Positions 9,151 through 19,200 of a stretch of 64,000 bases of DNA are shown here, piece by piece. Within the stretch, counting starts at the first letter, position 1. Every line of letters starts with the position of its first letter. The notes below the pieces were generated by a model. The model saw nothing but the letters and a program-made list of their open reading frames with translations. It had not been told where the DNA came from and did not search any database. This DNA is from Bacteroidaceae bacterium. GTDB taxonomy: Bacteria > Bacteroidota > Bacteroidia > Bacteroidales > Bacteroidaceae. The DNA is taken from positions 32,915 to 96,914 of the forward strand of contig JAFWYF010000035.1 in assembly GCA_017522785.1 (NCBI GenBank), read 5' to 3'. A program made the translations under genes and the position numbers.

Positions 9151-9579
9151 AGAAAAGAATCCCGATATTGTACGGTAACATCAGGAACGCAGTAGATAAG
9201 CCTTTTGTTATAGACAACGTTTCCAATATACTTTTTAATGTTGCCAAAATAGAAACACCATATTATAGAGATACGCTCGATATTATTTCTCCAAACTATT
9301 TATGCAAGGATAGAATATTGGATAATAAATATATATATGAGGATATTCGTTATTCTATAGAATAATAAATTCTTTCTTCATTTTAAAGAAGCTGTGTAAA
9401 TTTATATCGCCAATTATTTGTAGAGCAAAAATGGCGAAACAAATGACTTCTATAAGAAAATACTGTTTAGAAATTAAAATAGTTCCTAATTAAAATGACA
9501 CTTTTCTGTTTGGCTTAACATTATTATCGCGATAGTTCCAAAATAATTATGTATCTTCGCAGTGATAAATTGAGAGATA
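9151..9579. other. gene-free AT-rich spacer
   Basis: No convincing gene between the structured RNA and the tRNA nucleotidyltransferase. A frame open from 9063 to 9365 starts inside the structured RNA and does not resemble a known protein. A TATCTTCG box at 9552-9559 is a likely -7 element for the next gene, whose ATG is at 9580. Confidence 0.5.
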
Positions 9580-11010
9580 ATGTATATACCAAATAGAGAA
9601 GAGCTACGTAAAAAACTCGACACACCAATTTTTCGCAAAATTTCCGAGACAGCCGATGAATTGGGCATGGAGTGTTATGTGGTTGGTGGATATGTACGCG
9701 ATATATTCCTTGAGCGTCCCTCTAAAGATATAGATGTTGTAGTAGTGGGCAAGGGAATAACAATGGCACGTGCTTTTGCCAAGCGTCTTGGTAGGGGAGC
9801 GCATCTTGCCGTATATGCCAATTTTGGAACTGCACAGGTGAAATATCGTGAGCATGAAATAGAATTTGTTGGCGCACGTCGTGAGTCATACACACACGAT
9901 TCCCGCAATCCAATAGTCGAAGATGGAACATTGGAAGACGACCAGAATCGTCGCGATTTTACAATCAATGCACTTGCCATTTGCCTTAATGCTCCTCGCT
10001 TTGGAGAACTTGTAGACCCTTTTGCCGGTGTAATGGATTTGGAGGACCGCATAATACGTACACCGCTTGAACCGGGAATAACATTCTCCGACGACCCTCT
10101 GCGCATGTTGCGATGTGTACGTTTCGCTACTCAACTGAATTTTTATATCGAAGATGAAACATTCGAGGCACTCTGCAAGAACAAAGAGCGCATAAAGATT
10201 ATCTCGCGTGAACGTATAAACGAAGAACTAAACAAGATACTTCTATCGCCAATACCATCAAAAGGTTTCATAGAACTCGACCGTTGTGGCCTGTTGGAAC
10301 TTATATTCCCGCAACTGACAGCAATGCAAGGTGTAGAGGTGAAAAATGGCTACGGACACAAAGAGATGTTCTACCACACCTTGGAAGTTGTCGATAATGT
10401 GGCTCGTGTCAGTGATAATTTGTGGCTACGATGGGCTGCATTGTTACATGATATTGGCAAGCCACGTACAAAACGTTGGGACCCTATACAAAAGTGGACT
10501 TTCCACAACCATAATGCCGTAGGCGAGAGAATGGTAAAAAGAATTTTTCAGGAGTTCAAGATGCCTCTAAACGAAAAGATGCGTTATGTTGCAAAATTGG
10601 TAGGTATGCACATGCGTCCTATTGCCATTGCCGACAACGAGGTAACCGATTCGGCTGTGCGACGATTGCTCTTTGACGCCGGCGATGACATTGACGATTT
10701 GATGATGTTGTGTGAGGCAGATATTACATCGAAGAACGAGGTTCGCAAGAAGCAGTTCTTGAACAATTTCCGCATGGTAAGAGAAAAACTTAAAGATTTG
10801 GAGGAGCGCGACCGCATACGTAACTTCCAACCCCCTGTAAACGGCGAAGAGATTATGCACTTGTTCAACCTTCCGCCATGCGACACAATTGGTCGACTAA
10901 AAAGTAATGTAAAAGATGCAATACTCGATGGAGTAATACCCAATGAGCATGATGCGGCATTACAATACATAATAGAGTGTGCTGCAAAGTTGGGAATTGC
11001 TCCGGTATAA
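9580..11010 (+). CDS. CCA tRNA nucleotidyltransferase / poly(A) polymerase family with HD domain
   Basis: Predicted to add or repair the 3' CCA of tRNAs, consistent with tRNA genes here that lack encoded CCA. The 476-residue protein has the class II nucleotidyltransferase core: VVGGYVRDIFLERPSKDIDVVVVG (residues 34-57, with the catalytic DxD), RRDFTINALA, and the flexible loop DPLRMLRCVRFA. A C-terminal HD hydrolase domain is visible (WAALLHDIGKPRTKR, then HNHNAVGERM). This architecture is standard for Bacteroidetes. The symbol cca is likely but A-adding versus CCA-adding specificity was not resolved. Confidence 0.93.
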   Translation: MYIPNREELRKKLDTPIFRKISETADELGMECYVVGGYVRDIFLERPSKDIDVVVVGKGITMARAFAKRLGRGAHLAVYANFGTAQVKYREHEIEFVGARRESYTHDSRNPIVEDGTLEDDQNRRDFTINALAICLNAPRFGELVDPFAGVMDLEDRIIRTPLEPGITFSDDPLRMLRCVRFATQLNFYIEDETFEALCKNKERIKIISRERINEELNKILLSPIPSKGFIELDRCGLLELIFPQLTAMQGVEVKNGYGHKEMFYHTLEVVDNVARVSDNLWLRWAALLHDIGKPRTKRWDPIQKWTFHNHNAVGERMVKRIFQEFKMPLNEKMRYVAKLVGMHMRPIAIADNEVTDSAVRRLLFDAGDDIDDLMMLCEADITSKNEVRKKQFLNNFRMVREKLKDLEERDRIRNFQPPVNGEEIMHLFNLPPCDTIGRLKSNVKDAILDGVIPNEHDAALQYIIECAAKLGIAPV

Positions 11011-11023
11011 ATATAATATAAAT

Positions 11024-12286
11024 ATGAGAAAATTAATATTGACAATTGCTCTTGTTGTGGCGGCGATGCATGCCAAAGCGCAACAATTGACATACGAGCA
11101 CTACATGCAAAGTGTGCTTAATAATAACACAGCAGTGGTGGCACGTAGCCTCGATATAGACATCGCTCAGGCAAATCTAAAAAGTAGCAAGGTTTTTAAC
11201 GACCCGGTGCTTTCTGTAGAATATGGAAATAATGAAGATTGGGATAAGAAACTCGGTCAGAGCATTGCTGCACAACTTAGCCGCACATTCACATTTGGTG
11301 TGCGTAAAGCAACAATTCGCCTTGCCAAAAATGAGTTAAACGCAATGAAAGCAGTGTTTAACGACTATATGCGTAATTTCAATGCCGATGCTACAGTTGC
11401 CTATCTCAATCATCTAAAAGCAAAATCTTTACTTAATATTGCATTAGAGCGCGAGAACTATATGGCTCAATTGGCACAAAACGACAGTTTGCGTTTTGTA
11501 CGTGGCGAGATTGCCAAAACTGTATGGGTAGAGACACGTCTTGCTGCAGGTCTTGCACATAATGAACGTCTTGCCGCTGAGTCTGAACAACGCAACACTT
11601 CTATTGTTTTAGGCTATTATATGGGTAATCTTGCCGATGCACAATCAATAGTTGTTAATGGCAATTTAGAAAATTGTGCATTTCAATTACGCCCAATAGG
11701 TGAATATATAGATAACGCTTTGGCCAATCGTGCCGATTTAACAGCAGCTATTAACAATGTAGATGTTGCTCAGGCGCAGAAGCAACTAAACAGTGCACGT
11801 CGACGTGTAGATTTGCAGTTGAGTGTTGGAGCAGAATATAACCAAGGGGCACATCGTGAGGAGCCAGGTGAGCCTTCGTTTACAAAATTAAAAGTAGGTG
11901 CTGCAATCCCTTTAAAGTTCTCCAATATAAATGGTGGTGCACGTGCCATGGATAGAGCAAGAGTTCTGCAGGCAGAACAGCAGTTGGCCGATGTCCGCAT
12001 GCATGTGCAGAGCGAGGTTATGCAAGCATACAACAATTGTCAAATAGCCGAACAGCAGGTTAAAACATTTACACGTGGATTGCTACAAGAGACAGCGGAA
12101 CTGCTCAGCGCAAAGCGCACTGCCTATCGTGCCGGTGAAATCTCCTTTGTAGAGTTTATTGAAACAGAACGTAGCGAAAACATGATGCAAACCGAATATA
12201 TCGAAACATTATATAACAGAGCAGTGTCGCTTGTTGAATTACAAAAAAGCGTTGGTATTTCTTTTGTGAACAAAGAACAAGAATAA
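11024..12286 (+). CDS. TolC-family outer membrane efflux protein
   Basis: The 420-residue product starts with a signal peptide (MRKLILTIALVVAAMHAKAQ) followed by long alternating helices and short strands typical of TolC-like channel proteins, including YMQSVLNNNTAVVARSLDIDIAQANLKSSKVFNDPVLSVEYGNN at the N terminus and the repeated equivalent DLTAAINNVDVAQAQKQLNSARRRVDLQLSVGAEYNQG in the second half. The frame is open upstream to 10979 but that region overlaps the preceding gene, so the ATG at 11024 is chosen. No inner-membrane pump partner is adjacent; the next gene is a lipoprotein 3 bases on. Confidence 0.88.
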   Translation: MRKLILTIALVVAAMHAKAQQLTYEHYMQSVLNNNTAVVARSLDIDIAQANLKSSKVFNDPVLSVEYGNNEDWDKKLGQSIAAQLSRTFTFGVRKATIRLAKNELNAMKAVFNDYMRNFNADATVAYLNHLKAKSLLNIALERENYMAQLAQNDSLRFVRGEIAKTVWVETRLAAGLAHNERLAAESEQRNTSIVLGYYMGNLADAQSIVVNGNLENCAFQLRPIGEYIDNALANRADLTAAINNVDVAQAQKQLNSARRRVDLQLSVGAEYNQGAHREEPGEPSFTKLKVGAAIPLKFSNINGGARAMDRARVLQAEQQLADVRMHVQSEVMQAYNNCQIAEQQVKTFTRGLLQETAELLSAKRTAYRAGEISFVEFIETERSENMMQTEYIETLYNRAVSLVELQKSVGISFVNKEQE

Positions 12287-12289
12287 TAA

Positions 12290-13138
12290 ATGAAATCTAA
12301 GAATATGAAAAAACAGGTTCTATTGTGTGTGGTGGCGCTATTGTGTACACTATCTTGTGGCGAAAATATAGAGGAAAAGGCGCAGGCACTGCTCAATGAG
12401 GCGCAAACTGCGTACGAATCAAAAGATTACAATTGTGCAAAGTTGTTGCTCGACAGTTTAAAAAGCACCTATCCAAAAGCTTTCGATGCACGTCGTGCCG
12501 CATTAAAACTGGGACGCGAAGTGGAACTTGGAGAACAGCAGCGCAGTGTGGAATTTCTCGATAGTTCATTGACTGTACAATATGCCCTACGCGACTCTCT
12601 GCTCCCGCAGTTTGTTCTAGAAAAGGACCGTAAGTATCAGGACGTGGGTAATTACATGGCTCCTTCGCAAACTGTAAAGAACAACCTTGGTAATACATAT
12701 TTACGTGCTCAGGTAGATGAAAATGGTGTAACAACTATCACATCGGTTTATCGCGGAAAAGCGATAGGGCACACTACTGTAAAAGTCTCTTCCGGAGATA
12801 ATTATGCCGAGTGTGATGCTCCCTTTAGTAAATATAATTCGAAACATCTAGGTGTTACAACCGAAAGAGTCGATTATCGTTATGGAGAGGATAGTGGTTT
12901 AATTGATTTTATTGTAAACTGTGAATCCGACATAAAGGTTGAATTATCAGGAAACAAATCCTATAATTATAATCTTCGCAAAAGCGATGTACAGGCAATA
13001 AAGGCCGTCTTTAAATTGTCTAGAATCTTACAGAATATTACCACGATGAAGGAGATGCGCGATGAGGCTGTAAGACACATTGAATTTGTAGAGAAAACTC
13101 GCGAGAAGTTTGAAAATACCTCCGACACAGAAAAATAG
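12290..13138 (+). CDS. lipoprotein of unknown function
   Basis: 282 residues starting MKSKNMKKQVLLCVVALLCTLSCGENIEEKAQALLNEAQ; the lipobox T-L-S-C predicts lipidation. A second Met at 12305 is an equally good start. After the signal, a helical stretch (residues 25-80) contains a TPR-like helix pair (AQALLNEAQTAYESKDYNCAKLLLDSLKSTYP). The middle is beta-rich and the C terminus is helical (ATMKEMRDEAVRHIEFVEKTREKFEN). I do not recognise the family. Only 3 bases separate it from the TolC-like gene, suggesting co-expression, and it ends at a strong terminator. Confidence 0.75.
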   Translation: MKSKNMKKQVLLCVVALLCTLSCGENIEEKAQALLNEAQTAYESKDYNCAKLLLDSLKSTYPKAFDARRAALKLGREVELGEQQRSVEFLDSSLTVQYALRDSLLPQFVLEKDRKYQDVGNYMAPSQTVKNNLGNTYLRAQVDENGVTTITSVYRGKAIGHTTVKVSSGDNYAECDAPFSKYNSKHLGVTTERVDYRYGEDSGLIDFIVNCESDIKVELSGNKSYNYNLRKSDVQAIKAVFKLSRILQNITTMKEMRDEAVRHIEFVEKTREKFENTSDTEK

Positions 13139-13155
13139 TTGATTAAATATTATAA

Positions 13156-13196
13156 AAATTGTGCAGGACTACCTTTTTTGTAGTCCTGCACAATTT
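13156..13196. terminator. intrinsic terminator
   Basis: Stem AAATTGTGCAGGACTA (13156-13171) with TAGTCCTGCACAATTT (13181-13196), a T-rich loop, and following T-rich DNA. Ends the TolC-lipoprotein unit. Confidence 0.85.
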
Positions 13197-13288
13197 ATTT
13201 TGTAACACAACAAGGTAAGTGTATTGTCTATCTCATACAACTCTTACACCACCTTGCTTGTTTCAATCATTTAATACTCAAACACCGT

Positions 13289-16200
13289 TTATCGTGTGAG
13301 TGAGAAACGCATGCTTACACCAAAATCGGTTGTTGTAGTGGGGTACGAATTGGTCGATATGAGCGGAATTGTTGCTTGACGGTCGAAGTAGAAACTGAAT
13401 GTCAGCATCTTGCTGTAAGTATAATCGGCCGACAGCGAGTAGTTGAACGATTTCGTACCATTGGTGGCTTGAGTAGTGCCTTTGTCGATACTGCGCACGA
13501 GCGATGTCATGTTTTTATACGAGAAGTCAGCGCGAATGTTCAGGTCATTGCCTGTGGAACTACTGCTCTTCTTTTTAGCCTTTTTGCTACCTCCGCCAAA
13601 CAGTTTAAGTCCAACAAACTTGTAACCAATATTCACAGCAAGTTCCTGTGAATAGGTCTCCGATAATTGAATAGATGTAAGGCTCAGGTTCAATACTCTC
13701 GATTGAATATATTTTGTTCCAATCTTAATATCATTCTTTGTTGTTACATCAATTCCAATAAGTGGAGAGAACGATTCATTGAGTGATACAGAACTAATAT
13801 TATATCGTCCACTGGGTGTTGGCAAGCCTGTTGTTGTGTTGTTCACAAAACCAATGCCATTGGTATATTCCATGTATGTTGCATAGGTGTTGTATGAACC
13901 GACTGCATAAACGCTCTTGTAGCCATGTTCAATATTCACACTCTTGAAGTATTTCTTGAAGAATGCCAATTTAGATAGTCCCGAATATTTTATTCTCCAG
14001 TTTGGCAACATTCTCATGAACGAAGGGAATATATCACTGGCCTTTCCTGTTGTACTGCTACCATTAGAATATGCACCTAAGAATGCCGGTATCATCACTT
14101 CGGCAGAGTATTTGTTTACAGAACCATTGGCGGGGTCGTAGGGCTGTCCGGCAAGGCTGCTAGATGCAGGATAAACACTTCCCACATATCTGTTCTCCAT
14201 AATCTGTTGTACTCTGTCAATATTGGCAATGAACTTATCATATACCGACGATTTGTAATTGTTGTCGGCATTACTGCCACCAAATGAGTTGCCAAGTGTA
14301 ATGGTTGTCATTGAGAAACCACCCGACTCGGTGCTGGGCATACCGTCGTACATAAACTGTATTGTACGGCTCTTGTTACGTGTCCAGCTTGCGTTAAGGT
14401 CTATCTTAAGGTCGGTAGCAGGCTCCAGCACCACTTTCAATTGTAAATCCTCTGCGGCGTTTGTACTTGCCTGTTGCGATATACTGTCGCTCTTTAATAA
14501 CCAGTTCCTCTCGTGGGCTTTTTTCAAATAACTGTCGTCGGTTAAGCCAAATGCAAAATCCAAACCCGGAGCAAACACTCCACTATGTTTCTTCTGTCCG
14601 AATAGGTCGCCTATTTCGGGCATGAAACCGGGTAGGCTCATGGCATACGAATTCTTGTAGCTTATAGATGCATTACGCAACATCATAAGCATACGTGTGG
14701 GGTACTGCATGTTCTTTGCAAACGACGATTTCTCGTTTTTGTCTTTTGCTGTGAGCATAATCCTCAACGATACAGTGTCCTTGCTCTTAATGAGAATATT
14801 GTTCTCGTCTACAACCTTGTATTTTAGCTTGTATAGTTTTCCATTCTTCCTGCGAGCGATAATATCGAATTTCTTATTACCCAAGCCATGCTTTACTGTG
14901 AACGTACTATCTTCGTACAGTTGTATCTCGGTAGAGAATGGCTTGTTTTTCTTTTTCTTCTCCTTTTTCTTGTCGTCCTTCTTTGCAGTTCTCTTTGTTG
15001 TAGAACGGCTGTTCTTTTTGCTACTTGCAAAACGTTTGTTAGTCTCCTCGAGGTAGGGTACCAAGTTATACAACTTCTCAAAATCGAAAGTCGTGTTTAT
15101 CGAAATATCGCGTTTGTTAGATATGTTATTGCCAAAGTTAATATTCGATGTCTTGTTACCACGTGCCCAATTGTACGACGAACTATAGTTTGCGTCGGCC
15201 TTTAACCATTCGAATATAGGTAGTTTGTTAAGTGGCAACGAGTACGATGCACTAAAGTTCTGTTGATAGGTCAAAGGACGTCCCATTCCTTTGATACTCA
15301 TTCTAACAGAATCCTTCCAAATCTCATATTCGTTGGGATATCGTTTTTTGTTTACAGGTACATATGGCTCTTCAATCTCCGCATTTGTTCCGGTACGTAA
15401 ATCCATACGTAGGTTTGTAGTGGGGTCCCATTTAAGGGTGAATGCCCTGTTCCAATAGAACTGTTGCGAGAATGTGAGAGGTATCTCGCTACCACCTGTC
15501 ATGCTGTTTAGGTCGCGCACCTGTAACTCGTGATAGCTTCGTGTCATGTCGGTGTTGAAACTAAGATTTTGCGGAAGAGGATTCACTCCCCACTCCTTTA
15601 ATATCTTTAGCCATTTCGATTTACTCTGAATCTTCTCAAAAGGTTTTATCGTCTTGATGGGGCTCGAATAGGCATAGTTCAACGATGCCTTCCAATTTAT
15701 AATATTCTCCCAGTTTACAGTGCTTCCGCTATTGTCGGTACGCGAGTAGGAGTAGCTGAAACTTAAATTGGCAGGGTCATAAGGCATAGGTGTTTTGCTC
15801 GAAATGTTAATTTTAGCATTGCTGAGCGAGAAATTACGTGTGGTAGAGCGTACTTCGGCAATATTCCTTAATGAGTCGCGTGCTGCGCCACTGTAAGAGC
15901 CTAAAACATCATCGAGTAACAGGTCGGTGTCGAATGGACTGTATAATGGCGATGTTACCTCGCGTGAGAATGAGTAGTACGTTGGCAACGCTATTTTTGC
16001 TTTAGCCGGCAGGAATCGTCCAAAGTCGAATGTTCCGGTCATAGTATAGCTGTAAAAATCATCAGTACGACGCGATGCCAATTTGTCCTCTAAACCACCA
16101 AATCCGGCTGTTTCAATACGTCCTTGTGCAGCAATGCTACCCAAATCCGACAACTTAATATCTAAATTTCCTTGTGCCGCCCAGCCACTCTTATTGCGGA

Positions 16201-19200
16201 AACCTAACAGACGCATCTCATTAACCCACACTGTAGCCGACTTTGCATTACCGGTGTTGTTGCGAATACCAATCATCATCACTTTAATCTGTCCCAATGT
16301 AGGGTTACCTACAATGCTTATACGGTTCTTTGGGGTATCTTCGTCGTATTCGCTATATATGGTGGTGTTCGTTACACCCGAACTGTTGTTGTTTCTTAGT
16401 GTATTACGTCTCACTTTAATATTTGTCAGTTTTGTAAGTGGAATATTTATCATATTCTCGGTAGGCCACACCGTTGTTGCACCGCTATTGCCATATACAT
16501 CGTATGTACCATGAGGCGTAATGGACAATGGCACCTCATATTCATAATAGTTACTTTTGTAGTCGGAACCCAAACGTACAAATAACGAAACATCGTTATT
16601 TTTCAACTGTGTAACATCAAGTTCAGGAGCTTCGGCATGTACAAAAAGTTGTATTCTCTCATACTGACGTATGTCAAGGTTGCTCTTCTTGTATATTGCA
16701 CGCGACTCTTTGCTGCCTAGGTTGTTTACATGTAGCGATAGCGACTGCTCGTTGTCTTGGCGCAATTGTGGCTGGTCGGGGTCCAGAATACGCGATATTC
16801 CCGGAGGTAGCACATAGTTTACAGGACGTCTGTCGCCATGTTCCTCAATATTTACAGCCGACATTGTAAAGTCGCCCGAAATTGATGGCGATGTGTTGTT
16901 TATCGAAGCAATTGCTTGTTGGTAGGGACGCCAATCGCCACGTATGAGTTGCATCGTAGCAAAACGCAGTGTGATAGGTTTACGGAACGATGTCATATAC
17001 ATACGCATGAAACGTATCGATGTGAAATCGCGTATTGTTCCAACAACTTTTTCATACTCATTTATAGGTATACGGAACTTGTACCAATCGACACTCTCTG
17101 TATTTCCGTTACGTAGCTTGGTGCTTACACTTCTCTTGTCTGTTATGTAATTCCTACCAACAACCATGTCATCGGGACGCAACGAAATTTTGTATTGGAA
17201 GAAGTTTTCATATTCATCCATTGTGAAATCTTGGTTTGCATCCTCAATATCGGGTGTGGTCTTTGCCGCACTATTGTAGCTATCATCGCCCGACGATGGA
17301 GAGTTTCCCTCGAAGTTATTAAAGTATTTGTAACGCTCCAAAATACTTTTCTGAACAGCATCGTAGTCGCCACCTCTGAAATAGTGATAATTATCACCTG
17401 CCGGGTCGTTGGCTATGCTGTCGTAAACCTCTTGACGTACCTTGCCTTTAATAGCGTCAAGATATGCTGCGTAAGTGGGGAATTGTGCCTCCTCGTTGCT
17501 TTTTAATCCGTTCAAACCGGCATCTTGCTGGTCGCGACTTCCGGCATTATTGTCAAAGGCATACACAAGGCTGTTTGTTGTGGGAACACGTCCCCAAACA
17601 GTCTCCTCGTAGCCGTACGTGTTGTTGCTCGACGGCAAGCCATTCTCAAAGAATTTCTTGCCATCCTTGAGAATATCCTCCGAAACCTCACCTAAATTAA
17701 AATATAGGTCGCCACCCATCTCTGTCTGGTCATAAATAAATGGGTCGAGCATCCAAAATTCTATGTATTGTATGTTTGCTGCCTCGAAATCGGTTGTGGT
17801 AAGCTGGCGTGTGATTCCGCCCCAACGCTTTTCGGGGTTGTTGAGTTTACCATCATAAGTAAGGTCGGGGTCGAGGTTATATGGACCGCGCTCATTGGGA
17901 TAGAAGCTGACATTCATCAACGATAGGGTAGACGATTCACCGTATGTAGACTCCTTGTTGGGATACAACTCACGCTCGTATACTTCGCGCACGTAGTGGT
18001 TCGACAATTGTTCCACATCGCTTTTAATATGTGCCGGAGTCAATGAAGAACTACGACGGGTGAACAATGGGTCTATGGTGTACCAGTTAATGAGTGCACG
18101 ATTATATCCTGTGAGAATGTTGTTTGTCAGGTTGCTGTTAGGCATTCCGGTTGGCAACGAGGCCAATACCCATGCCGATGGCGCCGATAAATCTATGCCG
18201 TTTTCTGTTCCTTCGAAATCGTCGATGTACGATGCTTGGCTCTGTATCTCGCTCGATGTACCGGCCTCTAAACGTGCAAATTCTGCTGTAAGGTTTATGC
18301 TCGATGGAACAGTGCAACTAATCAATGGCAGGCGGTCGAGCATGTTTGTGAGCCATTGGCTCTCTTTTTTCCATGCAACGTTGAATCCCCAAATGGTGTT
18401 GTTAAGTGGTTCTGTACCCATATCCACCTTCGATGTCATAGGCTTTTCGCTAAGCGTCATGAATGTTCCACCAAAATTCAACTCATCAGAAAAATCATAT
18501 TGCCAATTAAGACCAAGCACTGTCTTTCGTTGCATGTTGAACAGAGTATTACTCTCCAACGATACATTTACATTTGTTCCGGCATCAATAATGCTTTGGT
18601 TCAGAATTGTTACAACACCCGAAGAGTAATCTACCTGATAATCGACATTTTCCACAAGAGTAACACCGCCGGCTGTAACCACAACCGAACCGCGCGGAAT
18701 ATTTGTTGAACCTGTTTGTATTACATTGGCCGATGAACCGGTATATTCACCTATAAGATAAAATTTATCCTTCTCGGCTATCTGTTTGGCAATGGTCTTA
18801 GTTGAGTCATACAACTCCTGAAAGATATATTTCTCGGCAATGGCGTCATTACCAATCTTGTTTTTCAGATAATTACCAAACGGCTCTACCGATGGAAAGA
18901 ATATTCGTCCGCTAGATGGGTCTACAGTGTATCCTTGTACAAAATCGAAAAATCCGTTAGGAGCCTCTTTTGTGTTGTTGGTGTCCAAACGGTCGAGGTT
19001 CATCAAACGCAACAAAGGAGTACTTTTCAGACTCTCTTCGGGCAAGTATGTGATGTTTGTTCCCAAACTATCACTTGCATAGTAAATGTCAAGCTTAAAA
19101 CTATTGCTTTGCAGGCTGCGTGTGCCCAAAGCATATACGTTTTTCATCATCAAATCCCAACATCCGTTCTTAGGCGAACAGGCATTAGGTTTAAGCAATT

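Noticed and set aside
9063..9365. 100-codon reading frame after tRNA-Arg
   Set aside because: Its first half lies inside the structured RNA stem, it has no start context, and the protein has no recognisable feature.
8814..9579. Integration at tRNA-Arg (att duplication)
   Set aside because: No second copy of the tRNA 3' end was found by eye within the window and no integrase lies nearby.
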